Assembly (NCBI RefSeq): GCF_000611645.1
Contig: NW_014012782.1
Location: 1 to 19,645 of the forward strand
Length of the DNA: 19,645 nt
Direction: 5' to 3'
Source of the DNA: Monoraphidium neglectum
Taxonomy: Eukaryota > Chlorophyta > Chlorophyceae > Sphaeropleales > Selenastraceae
Every line of letters begins with the position of its first letter. The first letter of the stretch is position 1. This document shows positions 1 through 9,480 of this stretch, piece by piece. The notes below the pieces were generated by a model. The model had not been told where the DNA came from. It worked only from the letters and a program-made list of their open reading frames with translations, and ran no database searches. The translations under genes were made by a program, and so were the position numbers.

Positions 1-2
1 GC

Positions 3-2194
3 GCACAGGGGCCGCGGGGTGCGGGCGAGGGCGGAGAGCAGCTCGACTTCTTCCTGCGCCGCAGCTCTGAGGGCGCCGCGGCGGCGTGGCAGGGCGGGGC
101 CGGCAGCGGCGGCGGCGGCGGGCTGCCGTACGACAGGATGCTGCTGCCTTGCGGGCGCTCGGCCGCCCCAGGCGTCGTGATGATCTCACCCCCGGCCGAG
201 GACGCTGACATCAGCGGCTCGCTGGTCCTGCACGCGCTCTGCCGGGCGGCGGCCGGCGGCCTGCGGCTGTCGCTGCAGCTGCACACGCCCACGGGGCGCG
301 CGGCGGCGGGGGCGGGCGTAGGCGCGGGCGGCGCGCCGGCAGGCGGCCCGGGGAGCCTCCCGGCTGTTGTGCTGCAGCGGCGGCCCGTGCTGGAGGTGTG
401 GGCCAGCAGGGCGGCGCGGCCGCAGCAGCAGCAGCAGCAGCAGCATGTGGAATATGCTGACAAAGGTGACCAGGAGCACAGCGCGCGGGGCCTGTTCGTT
501 TACGCTGCGCCGCAGCGCGCCCAGTCGCTTGACGCTGGCGGTGCGGCAGAGGCCCCGGCGCCACCAGCGCAGTTGACGGGCCACAGCGGCGGTGCGCGGC
601 CAAGGAGGCCCCTGCAGGCTCAGCAGGAGGGCACGGGCGTGCCCGCAGCAGCGGATGGGGCCGGCGACGGCGCAGCAGCAGTCGTTGGAGATGAGGCGGG
701 GGCGGCATCGCCCCTGTTCCTGCCCTTTGCTGTGGGCCGACTGCCAGGTGTGAGGCGGCAGGCCGAGGAGGCGTGTCTAGCCGCTGTGCGGCAACTCGCG
801 GCGGCACCACCACTGGGGCAGCAGCAGCAGCAGCAGCCGGAGGACGACGGCGAGCAGCCGGCGCGCCCCAAGAAGCGCTCCAAAACAACAGCCCCCGGCG
901 GCGGCGGCGCGCGTGCGGGGGCCGCGGCGGCCGCGGCAGCGGCGCAGGAACGGGAGGATGCGGCCGAGGCGCGGCTCCGCGCGGTGCTTTCGGCAGTGCG
1001 TGCGGCGGGCGCCCAGGGCGTGACGGCCGCTGAGGCGGACCAGCGCCTGGGCGCCGCGAGCGCGGAGGCGGGCGCGGCGCCAGGGCTGGGCGGGGGCCGG
1101 CTGCTGGCCCTCCTGGTGCGGCACGGCCTGGCCAGGGAGCTGGGGGCGTGGTCCGGCAGCTGCTACGTCGCGGCAGAGGCCAGCCAGCGGCTGCTGTCGT
1201 TCCCGGTGCCGCAAGGGCCGCAGCTCGAGCCGCTCTTGAGCGGGGCGGGAGCGGGTGAGGGCGTCGCGGCGGGGGCTGCGGCGGCGAGGGCTGCGGGCCA
1301 CAGCGGGGTGGACGAGGTTGCAGCGGCGGCGGCGGCGGCGGCACCACCACGCACACCAGGGAAAGCGGGCAAGGGCAAAGGGTCGAAGGCCAAGGCAGGC
1401 CGCTCGCCCGGCAAGCTGCCGCAGGCCGAGCAGGCCGCAGGGCCGGGCCCAACGGCGGCGGCGCCGGCGACGGTCGGAAGTGCGGACGAGGACAGCGGCG
1501 AGGCAGTGCTGCATGCGGCACGGCACGAGGTGCCTGTGCGGCCGTGGCTGGACCACACCGGGCGCGTGAACCTGGCGCTGTGGCAGGCGCTGGTGCAGCG
1601 CGCGATGGGCGCGGTCATCCGCAACCCTGGTGAGGGCTGGGCTGACGGGTGGGGGCGGCACACACGCAGGGTCTGGGGGCCACAGCTGCGACGTGGGTGC
1701 TCTGTCGCACATTTGGAGTGCCATCACGTGGCACCAGCCTACCTCGAACCTTGTGATAAGCGAGCCTCAGGTACTACTGAATAACACACGGCTTTGAATT
1801 GGCTTGGGCTGTCTCGTCTGCAACCTGCTCCATCAATCACCACCGCAATCATCCAGGGATACCTGAGGCGTCACTGGTGGGCCACCTGGATGTCGTCACT
1901 CCTGACGATGCGCGGCAGCTGCTGCGCGACCTGGAGGCCCGCGGGCTGCTACTAGTCAAGATGCTGCCACCCTCCGCCAACAAGGCCGGAGAGAGGGGGC
2001 GCAGGGCACCCGCGCTGCTCCTGGCCCGCCCGGAGAGCACAGCTGGCGTGGCTGGGGCGGCCGCGAGGGCTGGCCGTGGGAGTCGTGCACAACTGGAGGC
2101 AGGGCGGCACTTCTGGCCAGCGTTGGACAGTGCATATGAGTGTTGGGAGAGTGCAATGCCTTTGGGATGCCGCAATGGCAGCGAGGGTGTGTAG
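3..2194 (+). CDS. TFIIIC largest subunit (B-block binding, GTF3C1/tau138-like), C-terminal part
   Basis: TFIIIC binds the B-box of tRNA-type promoters and recruits TFIIIB for RNA polymerase III. The frame is open from the left edge, so the N-terminus is missing. Exons are 3..1629 and 1857..2194; the 227-bp intron begins GTGAGG, ends CAG and is phase 1, giving about 654 residues in the window. The segment across the junction (RPWLDHTGRVN, then AVIRNPGIPEASLVGHLDVV) has the same pattern as the C-terminal region of plant TFIIIC subunit 1, recalled as RPWINGDGSIN, then TVMQNPGILEDDI. It is followed by a helix LLRDLEARGLLLVKML and a terminal RHFWPALDSAY like the plant HFYANP end. A winged-helix-like stretch lies at residues ~322-400 (RLRAVLSAVRAAGAQGVTAAEA), next to a basic KKRSK. 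PolyGln and Ala/Gly linkers at residues ~140-300 are low complexity. The ATG at 138 is internal, not the start. Family assignment is by eye. Confidence 0.72.
1630..1856 (+). other. Intron of the TFIIIC-like gene
   Basis: The donor GTGAGG follows AACCCTG and the acceptor ATCCAG precedes GGATACC. Removing it joins NPG to IPEASL in frame (phase 1) and restores a conserved block. Without splicing the upstream frame runs to an in-frame stop at about 1784 with non-conserved sequence, which supports the intron. Confidence 0.75.
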
Positions 2195-2737
2195 CGAGGG
2201 AATTGATTTTTCAAAGGTTCCATCATCACATGTGGAGTGCAAGCAATAGTCTGCCAAACCTTCCATCGTCCACTGCACATACCATCGTGTACAACTTGAC
2301 TGCCACGCTTAAACTGAGGAGATAACAACTACTATGTGTTTTATGACAGCTGCATACGGTAGAAAATCATCAGCGTGGCTGCATTCCTTGCTTTACTGGA
2401 ACCAAGTAACCATCGCAAAACGGTCAAGTCCTAAGAGGTGCATGCACATGAATTGCATGCGCACTGTCAAGGGTGAAGGCCATGTCGAGAGACACAAATA
2501 GTCTCTTGTTTTTCGTACAGGAAGGCATGCAGAGGCACAGCAAGACGCACAGAAGCTCCGCACCGCCAGCATGCACTTCAGTACCACATCGCCTTTGTAC
2601 ATGCGCTTCACTGGTCAGGGGTCGCAAAAGCCTCCTACAATTGACGTGTTGAGGGTTTGGCGAGCGACGCAATTCCATTCAGCATGAAAACTGGGTGCAA
2701 AACGCCAAGCTAGGGACGAACTCACTTTCTGCCATGG
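2195..2737. other. Convergent intergenic/3'-UTR region
   Basis: This lies between the stop of the plus-strand TFIIIC gene and the probable stop of the minus-strand micro-exon gene. It is lower in GC than the coding DNA around it and should hold both 3' UTRs. I found no TGTAA on the plus strand here and no TTACA (its complement), so the poly(A) signals are unclear. Short open frames on both strands have no recognisable content. Confidence 0.5.
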
Positions 2738-4496
2738 TCAAAGCAACCGCAAGACAAGCTGTCAAAACCAGCGCAATTCATCAGTCACAGGCAAAACCAC
2801 TATCTTATCCTAGGTCCATCCCAATCACCCACCCACCTGTTGCTCCACGTCCTCGCGGCTGGTGGGTACAATGTCAATGTTGTCAGAATCATCGCGGTTA
2901 CGCGTCTGCACCTGCTCGTCAGCGCCCGCCTTGAGGTCAGCCACATCCTCCTGCAGGGGCATGTCTGCGTCTGCAGGGTCCAAAAGGGGGGGGGGGGCGG
3001 CAAAGGTATGAAGGTTGTAGCATTGAGGTGTGAAACATGGCGGGAGAGATTTTTTAGGATAGGTACAGATGAGGGCCTGTGTCTAGAACCTAATATCTCG
3101 AAGATATAATTAAAGATATTATTGCATTTTTCAACAAAGAATGGATGTGCTTGTTCATCAATACAACACCAAAATCATTGACTACAGTGAAAATCCATAT
3201 TGCAGAGAAGCAGATCACGCTAGGTGCCATGAAAGGCAGCACGCAGCATGCCTTGGCTTGGACATGCGTACCTGTGACGTCCCTCCTGGCTTCCTCCGTG
3301 GCAGTGCGATCCTCGTCAGCCGTCACCTGCACGGTCACAGCAGGTACAAATCAGAGAGCAGACAATGTCAACATGCAGATTAAGGTAATGCGGTGCTTGG
3401 AACGCTGCACTGGAAGCAGATATGGCAGCGTGCCCCTGCCCCAACCACCCACCCACAAGCAGGCAATCCGAGCACCGACTCACGAATCCACCTGCCCTGA
3501 CCAAACGCTTGCACGACCGCCCCACCACCCACCGTAAAGTCGGGGTCTGCCCCCCTGTTGTCAGCCTGGGTACGGCCAGCATCAGGCTCCTGGTCCCTTG
3601 GGGTTCAGATCAGGGAGCAAGGGGTGCACGGGTGCCAGGTCGGGGAGGGAGGGGGTGTCAAGTGAGAGATGGGCTTTCGAAGGCAGCACCTGCATCTGCG
3701 CAAACAGGCTCCCCGCAGTCCCGGCCAGAACCTGTGCGACGAGCACTGAAGACTGCTGGTGCTTGGGGGTGGGGGGGGGTGAGAGATGCAGGAAGCTGGC
3801 AGATGGCTGCCATTGGCTTTGGCAGCGTCTGGTGTGTCACTCACACGCCCACATCGCCATAGCCCATGTCCTTCTCAGCATAGTAAGCGTCCTGGGCGGT
3901 GTTGGGGTGGGAAGTTCAGAGATGGGGGTGGGAGGCTCAGAGAGGCTTTGTATGAGGCGCGAGCAGGTGAGGCGTGGCCAGAACGGGACGCGCGTCAGCT
4001 CCAAGCGCGCACACAAATACCAGTGATGAGACCCGCACGCGCAAGCTGTCCGGGCGCCAACGCTTACGACGGCGCGGTGCTGCACGCACTGCGACCTAGT
4101 TCATAAAGTGCTTGGCTCACCGTGTCGTATGCCCCGGCCTTCTTGAGGGGCCTGCCCTCCGCCTGACTGCGGGTCTGCAGGTATGGAAAGGCAGGCAGGG
4201 TTGAGAGGCGGGGACACGGTGTGGGCCAGAGGTGCTGACGTACAAAGCCACGGCCGCGTCGCTGGTGAGGCGTGGACCATCAGCAGCAACAACCTTTATA
4301 TCAACACGTACCTCGACCATCTTTTTTCTTGATGTGAGGTAGAGGCGCGAGAGATCGGGGAACGGGTTGGTCAGCCGTGCAATGAATGACTCGGCACCTG
4401 GGCGTGTTTGGCAACAGGAAGATCAAATTTTTTATTATTATGACCAAAACCAGCGCATGCTCCTTGTTGGAGAGCGGCCTGATGCGGAAGGTCCAT
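2738..4496 (-). CDS. Uncharacterised multi-micro-exon gene; small protein with acidic C-terminal half
   Basis: I do not recognise the family. On the minus strand, short exons join in phase: 4496..4451 (ATG in context CACCCATGG), 4397..4312 (AESFIARLTNPFPDLSRLYL), 4174..4121 (TRSQAEGRPLKKAGAYDT), 3891..3847 (DAYYAEKDMGYGDVG), possibly 3761..3690 (VLVAQVLAGTAGSLFAQMQ), 3586..3533, 3326..3272 (VTADEDRTATEEARRDVT), 2970..2837 (DADMPLQEDVADL, ending SREDVEQQ) and 2758..2738 (LVLRLL, stop TGA). Donors such as gtacgt, gtgagc, gtacgc and gtgggt and acceptors ending CAG or AG support this. Exon 2 may run on to about 4240 (adding EVRVDIKVVAADGPRLTSD) or splice at 4311 to a short exon 4261..4244; both keep phase 0. 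The junctions around 3690-3847 are not settled. The N-terminal half is mixed and the C-terminal half is rich in Asp/Glu with no membrane segment. It is in tandem with TAF1A on the minus strand. Confidence 0.45.
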
Positions 4497-4815
4497 GGGT
4501 GGCATACGGTGACAGTGACGTCACACCCAGCAGGCGTGATCTCATTTGCTCGCAGCTGCAGACCACATGGGTGCAACCCTTCACTATTATTGCTGCAATT
4601 CAGTGACTAGAAACTTGCAGACGAGCTGTTGGCGCGAGCCGCTGTGCTTGCGCCAACATCATTGCTGGTTTGCACCTCAACTGGGAATGGCCAATTCACC
4701 TGCTGAAACCTTCTGTCAATCGGGCCAGGTAATTGAAAGCTTACTCTCGAAATTGATCCAAGTACAACCAAACGTCAATTCCATGTTGCTGTTGCAAGTG
4801 TTGACTGCATTGATG
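4497..4815. other. Gap between the TAF1A stop and the micro-exon gene start
   Basis: About 320 bp of lower-GC DNA that must contain the TAF1A 3' UTR and the promoter of the downstream minus-strand gene. No TTACA (minus-strand TGTAA) and no convincing TATA element were seen. The only long frame here is the start of a plus-strand frame antisense to the TAF1A tail. Confidence 0.4.
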
Positions 4816-5801
4816 TCACACTGCTGGCAGGGTGGCCGCTCGTGCTTCTGCCCTGTGGCCGCCACTGCCACTGCTGTCGTCACCCGAGTCACTGCTCCCA
4901 TCACCGCTGTCGTCGCGGCTGCTGATGCTGCTGCTGTCCTCGCCGCTGCCGCTGCCCCCTTCGCTCTCTTCCTCACCGTACCCAGCGCTGCTGCCGCTCT
5001 CAGCCCCACTGCTGCTGCTGCTGTGACCCCAACCCGCTGTCCTGCCGCTGCTTGGGCTCGCCCGCGCCTCGTCCCCCTCCTCGGAGGCGCCTTCGCTGTC
5101 GCTGCCCTGCAAGCTCTCTTCGTCCTCCTCCATCCCACTCGCACTGCCCCTGGCGCTCTCGCTGCTGCTGCCAACCGCGTCCCCGCTGCCATTGTCAAGG
5201 CTGCCGCCATCTTCGCTGCTGCTGCTGTCTGTACGGGCGCCGCTGCCACCGCGCGCAGCATGAGCACCGTCTGCGCCACCTCTAGCGCTACCGTTCTGCT
5301 GCGCCAGGAGCCGGGCCAGCAGGCCTCCTTGCGGCTGTCCAACACCCCCATCCCCATCATGACTGCCCGCGGGCCCCTGCTGCAACTCAGACAGCAGCCG
5401 CCGGCGCTTGGCAGGAAATGCCATCCACCAGGCAAGCGGCAGGTCCACCAGAGCCCCAAACTCTGGCGACGGCTGCCCCAGCAACCGCTTTGGCCGCACG
5501 CCGCTGCCGCCGAGCCCCGCCAGATCGCGGGCGCGCCGTAACCGCTCGCAGTGCGCGGCAAGGGCGAGGGACAGAGCGACGGCCTGCTCGAGGGCGTCTG
5601 CACAGGCGGCGGGCGTCCAGGCAGCGATGCTGGAACTGCTGAGCAGCTCTAGCAGACATTGGCAGCCAGCGCCGCTTCCCTCAGTCAGCAGCCGCTGGCC
5701 TGGGCCCACGCGTTGCTGCACATACTGATCCACGTCCATCGCCGTTGGCCCAGCTTCACACATGGCATGCCGATGCCGCCGCCGCCGCTGCTGCTGCTGC
5801 G

Positions 5802-5833
<32 letters not shown>

Positions 5834-8800
5834 CATTCATCTTCCTGCCCCTCCTCATCCTCGCCGTCCGCTCGTCCCAGCCGTTCCCGCCGCTGCCGCC
5901 CGCACCGCCAATCCGCACGCTGCCGCAGAAGGTGAAGAGCGCGTCCTGCATAACCACCTTTGACACCGGCGTCTGCACTGCCCACAAATGCCATCACGAT
6001 GGCTTTGCAGACCAGCCGCCGCTCCCAAGCAGCCAGCGCACGGCCAGGCACCGCACGCTCGCTGCCGTCCTCGCTTCTGCCACCGCCATTGCTGTCATCT
6101 GACCCGTCCTCTGACAGTGCCTCCGCAGCCGCGGCTGCTGCTGCTGCTGCTGCTGCTACTGACCCTGCTGCCGCTGTTCCTGTCCCTGCTTGCTCGCGCC
6201 GTCCCTCGCTGTCCGCATCCGCAGCGTGCTCATCCGTAGCACGCGGCACAGCAGTGCGAGGAGGCAAGAGTAGACCCGGCGACCCCATCGCCTCGGGCCA
6301 CCACGCACGCCGCTCTCCAAGCGCGTCGTCCAGGCTGCCCGCCCAAGCGTCGAGCGCAGCACTCTGCTCAGGGCCCGCGGCTGCTACCGCCGGGCTTGCT
6401 TGCCCGGCGGCAACAGCTCCTGCTGCCGCCTGCTCGAACGTGAGCAGCTCTGCAGCCGCCGCTGCCGCGGGGCCTGCGAGCCGCGTCAGAGCCAGCGCCG
6501 CTGCGCCCCACGGGCCACAACATGTGGCAACGCCTCCACCCGGCAATACACCGCCTTGCCCTGCCCCCGTCGCTGCATCCGGCCCGCCGCCTGGCACGAT
6601 GTCATCACCAGGGGTGGTGACAACAGCATCACCAGTGACATCATCGGGCAGTTCAAGATCGGGCGGCCCCTCGTATTCAGGAAGCCCCGCCAGGTCAAGG
6701 TGCAGCAGCAGCGCCTTGGCCCAGGCCGCCGCGCAGCCGGGGCAGTGGCCGGCGCCTTGCGACAGCACTGGTGGTCGGAGGTGGCGATTGAGGCAGTGCA
6801 AGGACCACGCGACGCTGAGAGAATGCAGGTCGCTGCGAGAACTCCTGACCGTATGAAGACGCCATCATTCAGCACACCTGTACAAGCACCAGCGCTGCCC
6901 GCCCAAGCATCGCAACAACGTCGAGTATGACAAGCAGATGTGCAAATGTCCGCGTCCTGCGAGTGCGCACCCGACAGGGCGCCGTAAGACCACGGGTCCA
7001 GCCCAACAGCCTCCATGCACTGGTCCCGCAAGCCGTGCCGGCCCCCGTCCTCGCCCGCCGCCGCGCCGCCGCCGCCTCCCTCCAACCCCTGAGGGGTGCC
7101 GTGCCCGCCGCCCTCTTCGACCACGCTCGCGCGCCGCCGCGCCGTGCTGCGCCGCCGCTGCTGCGGGGCCTGGCCGCTGCCCGTTGTCCTCTGCTGCGCC
7201 ATCAGCACCGCCAGGAGCTTCGACGCGTCGGCGTCCTGGGGGGAAGCCGAGCAGCAGCTGCGCGCCAGCTGCAGGGCATCGTCCACGCGGCCGGCCGCCA
7301 GCTGCAGCTGGGCCAGCAGCAGCGCGACCCATGTGACGCGCGGGCATAGGTGCAGCGCGTCCTGTTCAGCAAGGATGTAAGAGGGAGGGGTTGTGCATGT
7401 CACTGGTGAGGTGGCGGAGCGCGCGCAGCTCATGTAAGCGACGATTGTTATGGTTGCTTTTCCTGCCATGCAACCTCTCAGGCGCTTGCCCTGCCTGGCG
7501 GGGCCTGCTGAAATTGGGTCACCCCTTCATCAAAGCCATTCTGCATGACACTTGTGACCCTGGCGGCCAGCAACTTGGAGCGCCTCACCAGGAGGTGTTT
7601 CTCCGCGTCTTTGGCCCACACCTCTGCGGCACCCCCCTGGCCGCGCGCCACCCCCGGCCGCAGGGCCAGGCCCAGCACGCCGGACGCCCCCAGGTCCACG
7701 ACCGGGGCCGCCGCGCCCACCGCCGACAGCCTGCGCGCACGCGTTTGCAGCGATTGCGCGCAGGCGCGGATAGGGCTCGTGGGCAACGTCAAGGATGCAC
7801 GCAACCAGGATCAGACAAAATACTGGGCTGTCAGAAGTAGGGTTGCAGAAAAACTGGTGACCTCATCGCTGGTTGGCGTACAGGTACCGGGGAGAGGGTA
7901 AAGAGCAGGCATCGCATGCTGGTGGGAAGACCCGCGACAACAGCAATTGATGACACCCCCCCCCCCTTGCGCCGCACCACTGCCTGTGCCGCAGCACGCC
8001 CATCAACGCCAGCGACCTGAAGCGCCCGGCACGATCGCGGCCCGCACCGGCACGCCAGCCTGCGGGCGCCGCCGCAGCGGCCGCAGCCGGCGCCGTCCCG
8101 GGGGCGGCAGCGCCGCTGAGCACATCATAGGCCTGTGGTAGGTCCCCCTGACAGGAACGGAGGGCCCCATCGCAACAGGATGTGTGGGAGGTCAGCGCAG
8201 AAGTTGCCACGGTGCCACAGGGGGGTGGAGAGGTGGAAAAAGAGACGGCCCGTCTTGGCGTAGTGCCAAGCTACCGCACAGCCGTCAGCTGCGCAGACGA
8301 GCTGGGCGCCGGGTGCGGTGCTGGCGCCACACATGCCCTTGCCTCCACGCACCGCACACTAAACGCAGCCTGCAGCCGCCTGAATCAAAATCCTAGGTAG
8401 CCCCACCTGCTGCCACAGCACAATCGCCAGCTCAGCGAGGGCAGAATCCCTGATGGCCGGCACGGGCGCGAACAAGTGGGCCGCCTTGCGCAGGAAGCGG
8501 CGCAGCTGCGGGGTGTGCGTAGTGGAAGAGGTGAGGGGGTGAGTGCAGCCGGCCAACGCGCTACACAATATGACAGCTGGCTGCACCGCCAATACCTGGG
8601 TCACACGCGTATCATCGCTGACTTTCGCGATTCAATCGATGATCGAGGCATTCAATCTGCAATACGCATTGCAGCCCACCTGCTCCGTTGACGCCGCCTG
8701 GCGTCTGAGCAGCTCCAGCGCCGCCCACACGACTTCTGCCATCCGGTCGGTGCGCCGCGTCTGCTGCAGGACCGCGTGCGGCCTGGATCCGAGGCTGAAG

Positions 8801-9240
8801 GTCTCCGCCCCCAGCAGCACTGCGATGGCGCCGGCTGCGGTGGCAAAGTGGCCGCGCAGGAGGGCGCCCCGCAGGAGCGCGAGCACGTTGTCTCTGTGGC
8901 GGGATCGCAGCTGCACGGGGCAAGAACAGGGTTTGTTCTGTTCTTATGCAGCAATGGTGTGGGGGCTGCACCTCTGCAAGGAGTGTCATGGCCGGCTTGA
9001 CGCAATTTGAGCCGGCTCTGAGTGCAGTGCAGCCCGTCAGGCTGTAAGCGGGGCAGCATCTACTTCTTCCCCGCTGCCAGGGGGCACCATTTTTAAGCTT
9101 ACATGGTGGATTGCGTCCTGGCGAGAGTGCTGCGGCAGCACAGCGATGGCTGCGGCAGGAACGGTGCTGCGCAGCTGCTGTTGCGCCGCCATTGTTCCGT
9201 CACCTGGCTCTCCGCCACGGCTGCCGCCCGCGTCCGCCAT
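4816..9240 (-). CDS. TAF1A: TAF1A-like subunit of the RNA polymerase I selectivity factor (SL1/TIF-IB), with long acidic C-terminal extension
   Basis: TAF1A helps TBP build the Pol I pre-initiation complex on rDNA in the nucleolus. Exons on the minus strand: 9240..9103, 8910..8680, 8505..8407, 8147..7978, 7730..7523, 7361..6971, 6767..4816. All phases agree and total 1,062 codons plus stop; animal TAF1A is about 450 residues. The match to recalled human TAF1A is collinear: RDNVLALLRGALLRGHFATAA; LAELAIVLWQQ joined to GDLPQAYDVLS; RFRSLALMGVLRHRQW; WVALLLAQLQLAAGRVDDAL (TPR-like); AAWAKALLLHLDLAGLPEY (human LGLEVLFGVLDFAG); RRAWWPEAMG near residue 567 (human RKNWWPGFHF); VCKAIVMAFVG near 665 (human ACEKAFVAGLL). 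Between and after these lie runs of Ala (~616), Gln (~723-740), a PAKRRRLL basic patch and, from ~922 to the end, a Ser/Asp/Glu/Gly-rich tail. The last intron acceptor (6768) and the ATG choice are the weakest points. Confidence 0.68.
5786..5835. repeat. CTG/CAG trinucleotide tract encoding polyGln in TAF1A
   Basis: An interrupted CTG run on the plus strand (CAG on the coding minus strand). It is read as about ten Gln, Pro, then four Gln, followed by an Arg/His-rich stretch. It separates the conserved TAF1A core from the C-terminal helical segment. Confidence 0.85.
6127..6161. repeat. CTG/CAG trinucleotide tract encoding polyAla in TAF1A
   Basis: CTG repeats on the plus strand, read on the minus strand in the GCA/GCG frame as a run of about eleven alanines. 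It lies in the linker between the WWP motif and the VCKAIVMAF motif. Confidence 0.8.
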
Positions 9241-9480
9241 CCGCAACTGCTGTATGAGCTGACGCTGTACGTGATATCAGCGGCGAGCGTCCAGAGCGCG
9301 TGCAAATTCATCACTTTTGGCGGTGGCTGTTGAGCACTACGGTACCTACTTTCGTACTTGGCAACTTCCCGAACATCATGCCTGGCCAAAAGCTATACAA
9401 AATCTCGATGTAATATCTGCGCCTGACATCAGATCACCTTGATCTTGCAGTTGTTCTTGGAGTCCCGGCATCTCACAACC
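9241..9480. promoter_or_regulatory. Shared divergent promoter between TAF1A and the DUF1772 gene
   Basis: Only 240 bp separate the two start codons, which point away from each other. On the plus strand TATACAAA at 9394-9401 sits about 80 bp before the DUF1772 ATG and is a reasonable TATA element. No clear TATA is seen for the TAF1A side. The region is AT-richer than the flanking exons. Shared control is inferred from the spacing only. Confidence 0.5.

Noticed and set aside
421..447. CAG tract in the TFIIIC gene as a separate mobile or regulatory feature
   Set aside because: It is an in-frame polyGln linker like the others in this window.
211..1521. 436-codon minus-strand frame opposite the TFIIIC gene
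   Set aside because: Almost entirely Pro/Arg/Ala, the expected antisense reading of GC-rich coding DNA; the plus strand has the conserved TFIIIC motifs.
777..1727. 316-codon minus-strand frame
   Set aside because: Also an Arg/Cys-rich antisense shadow of the same exon with no recognisable domain.
2300..4600. Mononucleotide G/C runs (2986-2996, 3768-3778) as a quadruplex regulator
   Set aside because: Single G runs inside introns without the four-tract pattern; polypyrimidine on the minus strand fits acceptor tracts.
4546..5541. 331-codon plus-strand frame rich in Ala/Val
   Set aside because: Antisense of the Ser/Asp-rich TAF1A tail; its composition follows from the repeat strand and not from a domain.
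5960..6856. 298-codon plus-strand Ala/Ser/Pro frame
   Set aside because: Antisense of the TAF1A last exon, where the minus strand shows the conserved WWP and CKAIVMAF motifs.
6486..7469. Unspliced continuation of TAF1A exon 6 to 6486 as one frame
   Set aside because: Beyond 6971 the frame loses family similarity, while splicing at 6970/6768 restores the AAWAKALLLHLDLAGLPEY block in phase.
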